NCBI GenBank assembly: GCA_030760725.1
Contig: JASWHV010000012.1
Coordinates: 18,986,368 to 19,050,367, forward strand
Reading direction: 5' to 3'
Source: Neostapfia colusana
Lineage: Eukaryota; Streptophyta; Magnoliopsida; Poales; Poaceae
DNA length: 64,000 bases
Of this stretch, positions 45,960 through 56,247 are shown piece after piece. Below the pieces are notes generated by a model. That model was given only the letters and a program-made list of their open reading frames with translations, had not been told where the DNA came from and did not search any database. Numbering within the stretch: position 1 is the stretch's first letter; each line of letters opens with the position of its first letter. The position numbers and the translations under genes are program-made.

Positions 45960-48900
45960 CTAAGAAAACAATTCCGGAAATTGTGCCTTAAGCTCATCTT
46001 CCCGTTCCCAGGTGGCTTCCTCTTCTGAGTGATGCTTCCACTGCACCTTGCACATCCGGATTCTTTTATTTCTGGTGAGGCGTTCTATCGTCTCCAAAAT
46101 CTTGTATGGTTGCTCGGCATAAGACAAATCCTCAGCTACATCCACTTCATTCATGGGTAACACCTCTTCAGGCGTCCTCAGACATTTCTTGAGTTGTGAC
46201 ACATGGAATACATCGTGCACGTCCGATAGATGAACCGGTAACTCTAGTTGGTACGCCACTTCGCCTTTCCTTTCCAAAACTTGAAAGGGTCCGATGTATC
46301 GAGGTGACAACTTCCCTTTCACCTTGAACCGACGAAGTCCTCTGATAGGGGACACCTTGAGATAAACATAGTCTCCCACGTTGAAAACGAGCTCTCTTCT
46401 TCGTACATCAGCATAACTCTTCTGGCGTGTTTGTGCTATCCTCAAGTTGTTGCGAATCTCCCTCACCTTCGCCTCGGCTTCTTGTAGCACTTCTGGACCA
46501 AACACTTTGCTTTCTCCTGTTTGGTTCCAAAATAGGGGAGTTCTGCACTTCCTTCCATACAAAGCTTCAAACGGTGACATCTTCGTACTAGCTTGATAAC
46601 TGTTGTTATAGGAAAACTCAGCATACGGTAAGTTCTTGTCCCAACTCCTATTGTTTTTGAGTGCACATGCCCTTAACATATCTTCAAGGATCTGATTGGT
46701 TCTCTCCGTCTGCCCGTCAGTTTGGGGATGATAGGCAGAGCTGAAATTCAGATGGGTTCCCATGGTTTCATGCAACTTTTGCCAAAACCTCGAGGTGAAC
46801 TGTGTCCCTCGATCCGACACAATCTTCTTTGGCACTCCATGGTAACACACGATCCTTGACATGTACAATTCTGCCAATTTGGATCCGCTGTAGCTTTCTT
46901 TCACGGGGATGAAATGAGCTACCTTGGTTAGCCGATCAATAATGACCCATATTGAATCATACCCGGATTGGGTCCTAGGTAATCCCACGACAAAATCCAT
47001 GCTGATTTCTTCCCACTTCCATTCAGGCACTTTGAGTGGTTGCAATAATCCCGCGGGTCGTTGATGTTCTGCTTTCACCAACTGACATGTGTCACATAGG
47101 CAACATGTTCCGCGACATCTCGCTTCATGCCATACCACCAATACCTGCTCTTGAGATCCTGGTACATCTTCGTACTCCCATGATGAATGGAATAGTCAGA
47201 ATCGTGAGCCTCCTTCAAAATTAATTCCCGGATCTCCTTTACTTCTGGCACACAGATCCTTTTCCCGTGCCACACCGTTCCCTGTTCATCCTCTCTAAAA
47301 CCAGGAGCTTTATTTTCCTTAATGAGCCGTCTGATCTCTTGTATCTTCTCATCATTCTTTTGGCCCTCGCGTATGTCTTGCTCGAGTGTGGAGTCCACTT
47401 CCATGGCGATGGCTTCACCACTATTTACTAGACATAGATTGAGTCTTATAACCTCGTCCTTCAATTCTGCAGGCATGTCCTTCAAACTCAACTTATTGAC
47501 CTGCACTTTCTGACTCAAAGCATCGGCCACGACGTTTGCTTTCCCAGGATGATAGTTGATGCCCACATCAAAGTCATTGATTAGCTCTAACCATCTCCTT
47601 TGTCTGAGGTTGAGATCTGGCTGTGTGAATATGTACTTCAAACTCTTATGATCCGTATATATCTCTGTCCTCTTCCCCATCAAATAGTGCCGCCAAATTT
47701 TCAACGCGTGTACCACTGCAGCTAGTTCTAGGTCATGTGTAGGATAGTTCTTCTCGTGCTTCCGAAGCTGCCGGGATGCATAAGCCACGACATGTCCTTC
47801 TTGCATGAGAACACATCCCAACCCGTTTCCAGAGGCATCGCAGTACACTGTGAAATTCTTCTGCATATCTGGCATAACCAACACTGGGGCTGTTGTCAAT
47901 CTCTTCTTTAGCTCCTGAAAGCTCGTCTCGCACTGTGGTGTCCAGGTGAATGTGATTCCCTTCTCCAACAGTTTGGTGAGAGGTCTCGAGATCTTGGAGA
48001 ATCCCTCAATAAACCGTCGATAGTATCCCGCCAATCCCAAAAAGCTTCGAACTTCCCCGACATTTTCAGGGGTTTTCCACTTCTGGATATCCTCGATTTT
48101 GGCGGGATCTACGGAGATTCCTCCCTCCGAGATTATATGTCCTAAAAAGGGAACTCTCTTCAGCCAAAACTCACACTTGCTCAACTTGGCATATAGTTGG
48201 TGTTCTCTCAGCCTCTGTAACACCAACCTTAGATGTTTCTCATGTTCTTCTTCATTTTTGGAGAAGACGAGAATATCATCTATGAAAACCACCACAAATT
48301 TGTCCAGATATTCCATGAATACCTTGTTCATGAGGTACATGAAATATGCCGGGGCATTGGTTAGCCCAAAAGGCATGACAGTGTATTCATACAGTCCGTA
48401 CCGAGATACGAAAGCTGTCTTGGGAATATCTGATTGCCTTATCTTGAGTTGGTGGTACCCCGACCTGAGATCAATTTTCGAGAACACACAAGCTCCCCTC
48501 AACTGATCAAACAAGTCTTCAATGCGGGGTAATGGGTACTTGTTTTTGATGGTTACCTCATTCAAGGCACGGTAATCCACGCATAACCTTTGGGTTCCGT
48601 CTTTCTTAGGCACAAATATCACCGGAGCTCCCCATGGTGAGGAACTAGGGCGAATATACCCCTTCTCCGTCAATTCTCTCAAATGATCCTTGAGCTCTTC
48701 TAGCTGCTTGGAGTCCATTCGATAAGGTCTCTTGTATATCGGGGTTGTTCCCGGTACTAGCTCAATTGCGAATTCCACGTCACGGTCGGGAGGCATACCT
48801 GGCAATTCCTCCGGAAAAAAATCTGGATATTCCCTGATAGTCCTGATTTCCTCAACTTTCACCTCCACTTGATTTAATTTAATGTCCCTCCTAGGCTCGT

Positions 48901-50428
48901 GTATCGTTATGAACTTTACTCTTGTGCCATTGGGGTGAGTTAGTTCCACCGTTCTGGTCGAACAATGGATGATTCCTTTATGTTTGGTCAACCAATCCAT
49001 ACCCAAAATAATATCTATCCCTTGTGAATCTATCACTATGAGGTTAGCAGTAAATACTACACCATTAATGTCTAGGCTCACTTTGGGACACACTTGTCTT
49101 GTCCTTATTTCTCCACCTGGAGAGTTTACCGCTAGCATATGGTTCATTTGTGTGGTTGCTAGGTCATGTTTCTTAACAAACCCTTGAGCAATGAACGAGT
49201 GGGTAGCACCAGAATCAAACAGCGGAGTTGCAAGGTGTAAATTGGCAGGAAACTTACCAACTACCACGTCGGGTGCCTCTTGTGCTTCCTCCATAGTGAC
49301 GTGGTTCACCCGTCCTCTCATTACATTCTGTTGTTGTGGCGGCGCAGGCTTCTTCTTTGGGCATTTATGGGCGTAGTGCCCCACTTCACCACAGCTGAAA
49401 CATTGCACCCCAATCTTAGATGCTTGGCCCTTGTTGTCTTGGGGTTGGTTTGGGGGTCCTTGCACTGCTGGTCGAGGTGGATATGCGGGGCGAGGCTGCT
49501 GCACAAACTGACGTTGCGGCTGTGCTGGTGCCGCGGGTGGCCTGTAGTTTGGGTTGTACCCTCTTGGTGCTGAATAGGGTACCACAGCACGGCTTGTCTG
49601 CCCCGTAGGTTGCTGCATCATACGTGGGCGGGTGTTGCTCCCTGAGGCCTGATGTGACCATCCCGCCTTCCTCTTATTCTCATTTTCCAGGGCCTTTAGC
49701 TTCCTTTCCACCACAAACGCTCTGTTCACCATCTTTTGAAAACTTTCATACTCATTGGAGGACATGGCACACTGCATCTCTGCGGTAAGTCCTTCCACGA
49801 AACAATCTTGTTTCTGCTCATCAGTCTCTATGTCTCGTGGAGCATAACGGGATAGTTGAGTAAATTTAGTGAGGTATTCCCTCACCATCATGTTTCCCTG
49901 CTGCAGTCCCAAAAACTCCTTTCTCTTGTTTTTGAGTTCACCTCTTGGGATGTAGTGGTTGCGGAAGCTACGCTTGAACTCTTCCCAAGTGATGTTCTCA
50001 GGGTCATGATGGGCGGCCACGTAGGCGGTCCACCAATCAGCAGCAGGTCCCTGCAATTGATGAGAGGCAAACAGCACCCTCTCATACCCTTGGCACTGTA
50101 TGATCCTCATCTTACTTTCAATGGTCTTCAGCCAATCATCTGCCTCCAGAGGTTCAGCAGCACTTGCAAACTTTGGAGGTTGAGTTCCTAGAAACTCACT
50201 CAACCTTGGTTGGCGTGGTGCAGCTTGTGGAGGTGGAACTTGATGCAAGTTGGCCACCACTTGAGTCAAGTTCTGGATAAGCTGATTTTGATTCTCCAGC
50301 ATTTGGTGGAGAGGATCAACTTCTTCACGGCGACCACCCCGGTCCTGGCCTCCAAAAAGATGAGGGTTGCATGCCTCATCATTGTTGTTGGCGGGGTTGG
50401 CAGCACGTCCTTTTCCTCTTCCGGCCAT
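45960..50428 (-). pseudogene. gag-pol: Gag-Pol of element C, interrupted by a single frameshift
   Basis: The first frame, 50428-47075, has 1117 codons: Gag start MAGRGKGRA; Gag core (about 80-230); CCHC knuckle CFSCGEVGHYAHKC near 341; protease DSGA at 405; reverse transcriptase FIDD with Asp 717-718; RNase H (CDASGNGLGC); integrase zinc finger up to HVAYVTHVSW. The second frame, 47141-45960, resumes with CDTCQLVKAEHQ and carries the integrase core (MDFVVGLP, DRGTQFTSRFW, TDGQTERTNQ), a GPF-type segment and a chromodomain (KILETIERLTRNK ... EEATWERE) ending in FPELFS. The one-base frame change near 47100 lies inside the HHCC zinc finger and separates the integrase core from the rest. All else looks functional. 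The ATG at 50428 directly follows a splice-acceptor-like TTGATTCTGCCAG. Confidence 0.93.
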
Positions 50429-50729
50429 CTGGCAGAATCAACAAATGTTAATTTGATACCATTTAGTATCATCTTACTACTTTCATTTGTTGGTACTTTG
50501 AGGTGTTGAGGCTTTGTTAAAATTTTACGAGGGTTTATATCTCACACCAAATAAATGCACTATTATTTCCTGTGGGTTCACACACCAAAGCATAACAATC
50601 TGAAGACGAGGCTGTGGACCATTGCTCATGGCTTCCACAACTCACGTCACACACCAAGCATCATCACACCATTAACTACGTAACGACTCGACTACTCGAC
50701 CTCTTGCTAGCTAGGGGAAAGACTCTACA
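50429..50729 (-). other. Spacer between the extra ORF and gag of C, with acceptor-like end
   Basis: About 300 bp without a frame. In element orientation it ends with ATTAACATTTGTTGATTCTG then CCAG directly before the gag ATG, which looks like a branch-point and 3' splice-site arrangement. The extra ORF and gag may therefore be expressed from alternatively spliced RNAs (inference). Confidence 0.4.
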
Positions 50730-51509
50730 CTACTCGTCCTCTTGAGCTGGCTCCTCGGGATCTTCCTCCTCATTTCGGCTACCTTCTGACTCTGCTTTGG
50801 GTGGGGAGGCTGCTGGTGGAGAAGTGCGACGACGCCTGATTGCTCGGCGATCCGGGGAGTCAGGAGTCCATGTATCATTCACGGTGACACACAGTTCATT
50901 CCCATCTCCTCTTTCTCTCGCCTTTAAGCAAGCTCGCAGCAACGCCTCCGTTTCCTTCAGGGTGTCTCGGACATCCTGAAGCTCTTGTTGACACTCCTGC
51001 AATCGAGTGCTGAGCATAGCAGCATCCTCCAAGCACAAGTCCATGTGCTCATGGGAAGTCCCTTGCTGCACCGGTGGGTACTTGTACTCCGTGGTACCAC
51101 TCTCACGTTGGAGGACATACATGTACTCAGTTTTATCCAAGTGGCGACGATAGATGTGACTCTGGCAGGTGATGGCCTCCCAGGTGACATCTTTCTCCGC
51201 GTCAACTTGTGTTGCTCGACAAGCTGGAGAGTGGTGAATCTTAAGCAGTTGATTCTCGTGTATAATCCTCATCTCCGAACTCCATTCTTCCCTCTTCTCA
51301 CGGATGGTCCTGGTGGAATTATAGTGGATGATTAGCTTGCTCGTATTGCCGGCGGCTTCGAGCATACGCCGAAGACGGCGCAACAAATCTCCTACTGCCA
51401 GTCCGTAGGAAAGGTACGTCACTGGACGACTCTCCTCTCTTTCTGCAAGGGCAACTACGGGAACTCTCCCTCCTGTGGACTTACGAGCGGTGCGAATCAT
51501 GCAAACCAT
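50730..51509 (-). CDS. Extra ORF of element C: protein with an H3-tail-like N-terminus, coiled coil and acidic tail
   Basis: 259 intact sense codons between PBS and gag, in a place where chromoviruses usually have only leader. The N-terminus reads MVCMIRTARKSTGGRVP: residues 7-14 (TARKSTGG) equal residues 6-13 of histone H3, including the Lys9-Ser10 pair. Residues about 25-150 form an unrecognised region (YLSYGLAVGDLLRRLRRML; Cys at about 97 and 114). Residues about 160-205 make a Leu-rich coiled coil (LEDAAMLSTRLQECQQELQD). Then come an arginine stretch (DRRAIRRRRTSPP, about 223-235), a possible nuclear signal, and a strongly acidic end (EGSRNEEEDPEEPAQEDE). The ATG directly follows TTCTTTTGTTTTAG, an excellent 3' splice site. 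No similar frame is visible in A, B or D. Function is unknown; roles in chromatin binding or silencing evasion are inference. Confidence 0.7.
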   Translation of the reverse strand: MVCMIRTARKSTGGRVPVVALAEREESRPVTYLSYGLAVGDLLRRLRRMLEAAGNTSKLIIHYNSTRTIREKREEWSSEMRIIHENQLLKIHHSPACRATQVDAEKDVTWEAITCQSHIYRRHLDKTEYMYVLQRESGTTEYKYPPVQQGTSHEHMDLCLEDAAMLSTRLQECQQELQDVRDTLKETEALLRACLKARERGDGNELCVTVNDTWTPDSPDRRAIRRRRTSPPAASPPKAESEGSRNEEEDPEEPAQEDE

Positions 51510-51709
51510 CTAAAACAAAAGAATTTAAAATTAGGTTAGATAAATTCTCAAACAAAAATCCTGTTTTGAATGAAAGTTGGGGTAAGATGAAGAAAATGAC
51601 TCCTTTAATAACACTTTTCCACCCACACCTTGGAAAATAGTTTTTAAGAAAATAGGGCCCTTAAATACGTCCATTTCTACCTAGGTCCACGTTCCTACGG
51701 GCAACCTTG
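51510..51709 (-). other. Leader of C between PBS and extra ORF
   Basis: A 200-bp AT-rich segment. In element orientation it ends with a CTAAC branch-point-like sequence and the pyrimidine-rich TTCTTTTGTTTTAG acceptor. Possible donors are CCTAG|GTAGAA (near 51683) and CCAAG|GTGTGG (near 51630), both moderate. A donor in the LTR (CCCGAG|GTGAGATCC) is another option. Confidence 0.4.
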
Positions 51710-51721
51710 GCTCTGATACCA
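51710..51721 (-). promoter_or_regulatory. Primer-binding site of C (initiator tRNA-Met)
   Basis: Minus strand TGGTATCAGAGC, four bases after the LTR end. Confidence 0.95.
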
Positions 51722-51725
51722 CCTC

Positions 51726-54700
51726 TGTCACACCCGGTTTTTCCGAAGAACAACCAAGTGAATATCACATGTATGCCAGGATCATTTTCTCATACATGTG
51801 ATGACAAATAGTGAAGCATCATTTATTACAAGCCATGTGTCGAATATAAATAAGTCTTACATTGCAAATGTCTCAATGGACACTAATGCTTCATCACAAG
51901 TAAATAAACTAGCAGCGGAATATTATTCTTTTAGGGCTCCATCACAGGCGTTGCCCGGGGGTCTTCATGAACCTAAAATCCTTCCTCGGGTCCAAAATCT
52001 TGGTCATTATACACCACCTCATTATCTTGACCTGAGCAGCAATATAAACCAACAAATATGCAAGGTTGAGTACCAATGGTACTCAGCAAGTGTGGGAAAA
52101 TTATATCATGCATGGCTAGAACAAGGAGAGGTTGAACTCATGGTTAAAGCACTACGCAATTAATACCTATCACCTTAGCTTATTAAGCACCTACATTACT
52201 ACACAGGTGAAATGGTCCCAATCTCCCATCCCATCATCATAATCCAATAACCATAACATTATTTCCAATGTTAAGCTCCCCGCTTAACTTCCAAAACTTC
52301 CAAAAACCTTCACTCCTCTAATCATGAATAAGTCCAGGCCGCTCTTAACCGTGAGCACGGCTGTCAAGACAGTTTTGACTCTGCAGAGTTTGTACCACTG
52401 TACCCACAAGTAGTGATTTCATCCCCCGTTGCCGGGTGGACTAAAAGAACCTCCATTATGCCAGTGGCTACGATCCACATTCACACTTCCCAGGTGTGCA
52501 GCCAGGAGATCACTACGAAGCCTTTACAAAGGGATTCCCGACGAGCGTGGGCCCACTGAGGTTTCACCCCTAACAGCATACAAGAGGCTCCAACCCCGCT
52601 GCAGTGGCCCCCTCTTGAGCCTTGCGGTTCATATGGTAGTCCAGCTGACACCTACTCCCCGCACCATCCAACACACCCATACTACGCCGGGGATACACCT
52701 AATTAATTGGCCAAGCTGCCCCATCTCACCATGTGGTTGGCACTGTAAAGCCGGGTTACATGCTCCATGAACCGGTCCTTAGGATCCAGGCAAGTACTAA
52801 ACACAAACCCAAGTCTCGTGCACCCAGCACACAACCAAAACATCCAACTTGCCTTGATCCCTACCTCTACATAACTCACAATGTCTCATTCAAGAGTATG
52901 GTAATATAAACTGATGATTTCATGTCCCAAACATCCCATTCTAAGCATGGCTAAGCATATGCATGGAAATAAATGACATGACAAAATAAATCCCAACCCA
53001 AGCTACAAGGAAACAAGGTAATGCAATTCTAGGGAAACTTCCTAGCATGGGTTTCATATTTCATTTGACAATGCAAATAATTCTATCTACACATCCTAGC
53101 ATAGGATCAAAGTGGTCAAGGACACTTGCCTCCTTCTTGCTGCTCTTGAAATGGGTAGTCCTGATCTTGGAAAGGGTTAACTTGCTCTTGAACAGGTTCT
53201 ACTTCATACCATCACACATAGCAAAAGAAAAACAACAATCATAAGACATAGTTTACACTTCTACTTCATACAAACCACACATTCATATTTATAAAAGTTC
53301 TTTACCATTATATGTGTTGTGGTTACTTTATGTGTGTTAAGTTGTGGCTTGCATGCACTTTTAACCATGTATATATGATTCCTACTTTTGTGTCCACATT
53401 TATACCTACATACTATTTATATGGGTTTCCAATAAATTTCTTATATTCAACTACTACACCTTTTTACTACCAAGTGTGTATGAAAAGTATTTTTCTTCCC
53501 CATATGTGCCTTCATAATTTCTACCAACCCTAAACTGAACCCTTTGGATTTTAAAAACTCCATTTATCATTTACTAGTTGCTATATTTTCAGATTTATAT
53601 TCCTATGCATAATTGTGTATTTTATTATGAAATTAGTAATACACATCACCTAAACAGTATAGGTTCTGGTCCTAAATAATTTAATAACATATTTTGACCT
53701 TGGCTTCTGATGTATACTATTTCATAATTATTTTCCCTATTTTTCTATAGCTATTCTTTACTTAAAAATGTGTCCCTATACTAATAAATGTGAATAATAG
53801 ATGAAACAGATTTATTTCAGCCCAAAAATATATTTTTATCCCACTCCAAAGTTTTCTAAGTACTGAGAAAGTTTTTAATTAATTTTGACAATTATGTTTG
53901 TCCCCCTTTTTAATTTTTAAACACTAGTTACATATTCAATTTTCTAAATTAAATACTAAACAGGGCTAAAATAATGAATTCACCCCATTACAGGGTCTAT
54001 AATATTATTTTCATAATTTCCAGGGGTCTAGCTACACTTATCAGAGGTGTTTTTCCTAATTTCTATTAAGTCCAGGGGTTAAAACTGATTTTTAAATGAA
54101 TTTACATGATTTTCTGGAGTTCCAGGGGCTAGATCTGAAGTTTCCGGGGCTAGCTCTCAATTCCAGAGAACCCCAGGGGGTAGCACGTAAGAATTCCAGT
54201 CTTTATAATGCGGGGCTGACGTGGACCGTCCGATTTTAACCGACGGCTGAGATTATAACATCGAACCGGTACGCGGGGTTTTAAAGTCTACCGTGCGATT
54301 TAAAATAAACGGCGCACAAGCGGCCACGTCGCTCTGATCGAGCGCGGGCGGCGCTGCCGGCGGCGGGAAGCGGCGATCTCGCCGGAAAGTTTCGGATCCT
54401 CGAGAATTCTGCCTAGAACTGTGATCTTATGGCCTAGATCGGTAGAGGGGAGGTCAGGGATCTCACCTCGGGGGTTTTCTCGAGCTCGGGGGTCCTGGAA
54501 AGTGATCGGCGGCGAGGTCCGAGGCAAAACCACGGCGAAGCTCGTCGGCGCTGGGTTTACACCGTAAGTCTTCGGGTTTTCTGCACCTGCAAAGTTCCCC
54601 GGAGGCGGTGGATCAAGACCAGCGAGTTAGATCAGAGTTTCCGAGCTTAGGTCGGCCAGAATTCACCGGCGAAGTCTCGGTGCTCACCGGAGTGAAAATC

Positions 54701-55071
54701 GGCGATCGCGTGGGAAAAACCGATCGGGGCTGGGGTTTTTATAGCCGGGGGAGGGCGGTGGGTCTGTTGCGATCGAGTTTGAGTCGTTTGGGACCAGAAT
54801 TCGGGCTGCGGGACGCGGAAATCCGGTCGGTTGCGATCGCGCGCGCGGGGGCGGGCTGGCGCGGGGAAACTGGGCCGGCTGGCAGGTTTCGGCCCACTGG
54901 CCGGTTTTTTCCCGTTTTCTCTTTTTCTTTTTCCATTTCTTTTCTGATTTGAGTTTAATTTGAATTCCAGTTTGAATTTGAATTTTTGCAAAACATGCAA
55001 CACGTCCAAAAATTTTTAAATTCCCCTCTGAACATGGTTTAGAGTTTTGAATCAAAATTTGGGGTGTTACA
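51726..55071 (-). repeat. 5' LTR of element C (3346 bp)
   Basis: Nearly identical to 42482-45914 but 87 bp shorter. One 10-bp deletion (near 54358) lies between GGCGGCG repeats, and one 77-bp deletion (near 54845) lies between 11-bp GCGCGCGCGGG repeats. About ten single-base differences were noticed. Confidence 0.93.
54736..54744 (-). promoter_or_regulatory. TATA box in the 5' LTR of C
   Basis: Minus strand CTATAAAAA, the copy that would drive the genomic RNA of C. The GC-rich segment that follows includes a donor-like CCCGAG|GTGAGATCC near 54467. Confidence 0.6.
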
Positions 55072-55360
55072 TTAGATCAATCTGATCATCAAGTGATCTT
55101 TCCACGAGAAGGCTTCTGTTCGGAAGGAATCAAAGAACAGATGCAAAGAGAATACAACGATGTCGTAAGGTGGTGGCGGAGTCCTACCTTACGTTCTTCT
55201 TGGTTTTCGAGGTCTTCCTCAGACCGCTCGGCTCTCCTCCGGCGATCTCTCTTTCTGTGCTTCGGCGATGGTTTTTACTCGGCGAGTTAGGGCTAGGGCT
55301 CTAAGTCGTCGGCTCAGGAGTTGGAAAAGAAGTTTGTGGTTTCGGCCAGAGGTTTTGGTT

Positions 55361-55370
55361 CTATTTATGA
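55361..55370 (-). promoter_or_regulatory. TATA-like element in the 3' LTR of D
   Basis: Minus strand TCATAAATAG, just downstream of the G-box array and upstream of a 5'-leader-like segment. The copy in the other LTR is at 63349-63358. Confidence 0.45.
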
Positions 55371-55536
55371 TTGGGAAGAGAAGAGTCCTAATCTGATTAT
55401 ATCCCGAGTATGAGTCCTATTCAGATCGTTGTCGTATCCTAACGTCTTATTTTAGTAACATCGTGGAATTCAGGTCGGTTTTACGTACCGTTATTCTTAC
55501 GCGTAAAAACAGCTCCAGAACTTGTTACCTCCGCGG

Positions 55537-56088
55537 TGATGATCTCCGGAAGCTCCATGTGTCCTCCGGGGCCTGGTATCTCCTTCTCCGCAGAGATGAG
55601 CTCCGGTTGTGCCACGTGTCAACCGATCGAGACCTCCCCCTCCTTTGGAGGTGAGCTCCGCGCACACCACGTGTCCGTGCCGGACCTTTCCTCTCTTCTT
55701 TCCTTAGAGACGAGCTCTGAGGTTAACACGTGTCCAACAGTGACAGACCTCCCAGAGATAAGCTCCTGTGGCGACACGTGTCCGATAGAACCGGACCTCT
55801 CGGAGGTGAGCTCCGAGATCAACACGTATCTCGTGTGACCGGTCCTCTGATTTCCGTGATGACTAGCTCCGAAGGTGACATGTGTCCTGCAGAAATGCTT
55901 TTGCTTCTTCCGTAGAGGAAAGCTCCGAGAGCAACACGTGTCGCCCAGGGTCGGACCTCTCCCCCTTTTGCGGAGATGAGTCCCGAACCTGCCACGTAGC
56001 TGTTTTAGCGGCGGACCACTCCCCACCTCGCAGGGACGAGCTCCAAACACGCCATGTGGCCAGCGGCCGCGGAAGTTGTCTTCGGCGC
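55537..56088 (-). repeat. G-box tandem array in the U3 of D (3' LTR copy)
   Basis: Ten imperfect units of 46-60 bp. Each carries GAGCTCC (or close) then a CACGTGTC-type core, usually followed by GGACCTC. Units 2-5 and 8 have intact CACGTG, and the others have CATGTG or ACGTA variants. ACGTGTC is the ABRE/G-box core bound by plant bZIP factors, so the array is a plausible stress- or ABA-responsive enhancer. Confidence 0.75.
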
Positions 56089-56218
56089 TCTTATGTGAAC
56101 TGGACTTGGCTCTTACTAGCTATCCTTTTGATAACTTTCTATGTTCCTATTTTCCTTAAAATGTTTTTCTCTTCATAAAACGTGAATATATGTTGACACC
56201 AGAAATGAGGGTGTCACA

Positions 56219-56234
56219 AATCTACCCCCTTAAA
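56219..56234 (-). promoter_or_regulatory. Polypurine tract of D
   Basis: Minus strand TTTAAGGGGGTAGATT adjoining the LTR start at 56218. A diverged AATCTTGAGGGCGAGATT motif precedes it. Confidence 0.8.
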
Positions 56235-56247
56235 TTGAATCTCGCCC

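Larger units (their letters stand above)
42482..55071 (-). mobile_element. Element C: young chromovirus nested in the LTR of D
   Basis: Minus-strand element: 5' LTR 55071-51726, PBS 51721-51710, extra ORF 51509-50730, gag-pol 50428-45960 with one frameshift, PPT 45930-45915, 3' LTR 45914-42482. TSD TTATA (42477-42481) versus TTAGA (55072-55076). The intact sister LTR of D at 63060-63064 shows the empty site TTAGA, proving the insertion. The LTRs differ by about ten substitutions plus deletions of 10 and 77 bp in the 5' copy. Confidence 0.95.
55072..56218 (-). repeat. 3' LTR of D, proximal part (U3 and promoter)
   Basis: Starts with the right TSD of C (TTAGA, 55072-55076) and ends GGGTGTCACA at 56218. 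In D orientation it contains U3 with a G-box repeat array (56088-55537), a TATA-like site (55370) and a gene-like 5' untranslated segment with AGCCCTAGCCCTAACTCGCC. C therefore inserted about 290 bp downstream of the presumed promoter. Confidence 0.9.

Noticed and set aside
55537..56088. Regularly spaced repeats resembling a CRISPR array
   Set aside because: Units are imperfect, the spacers are part of the repeat, the setting is a plant LTR, and there are no cas genes.
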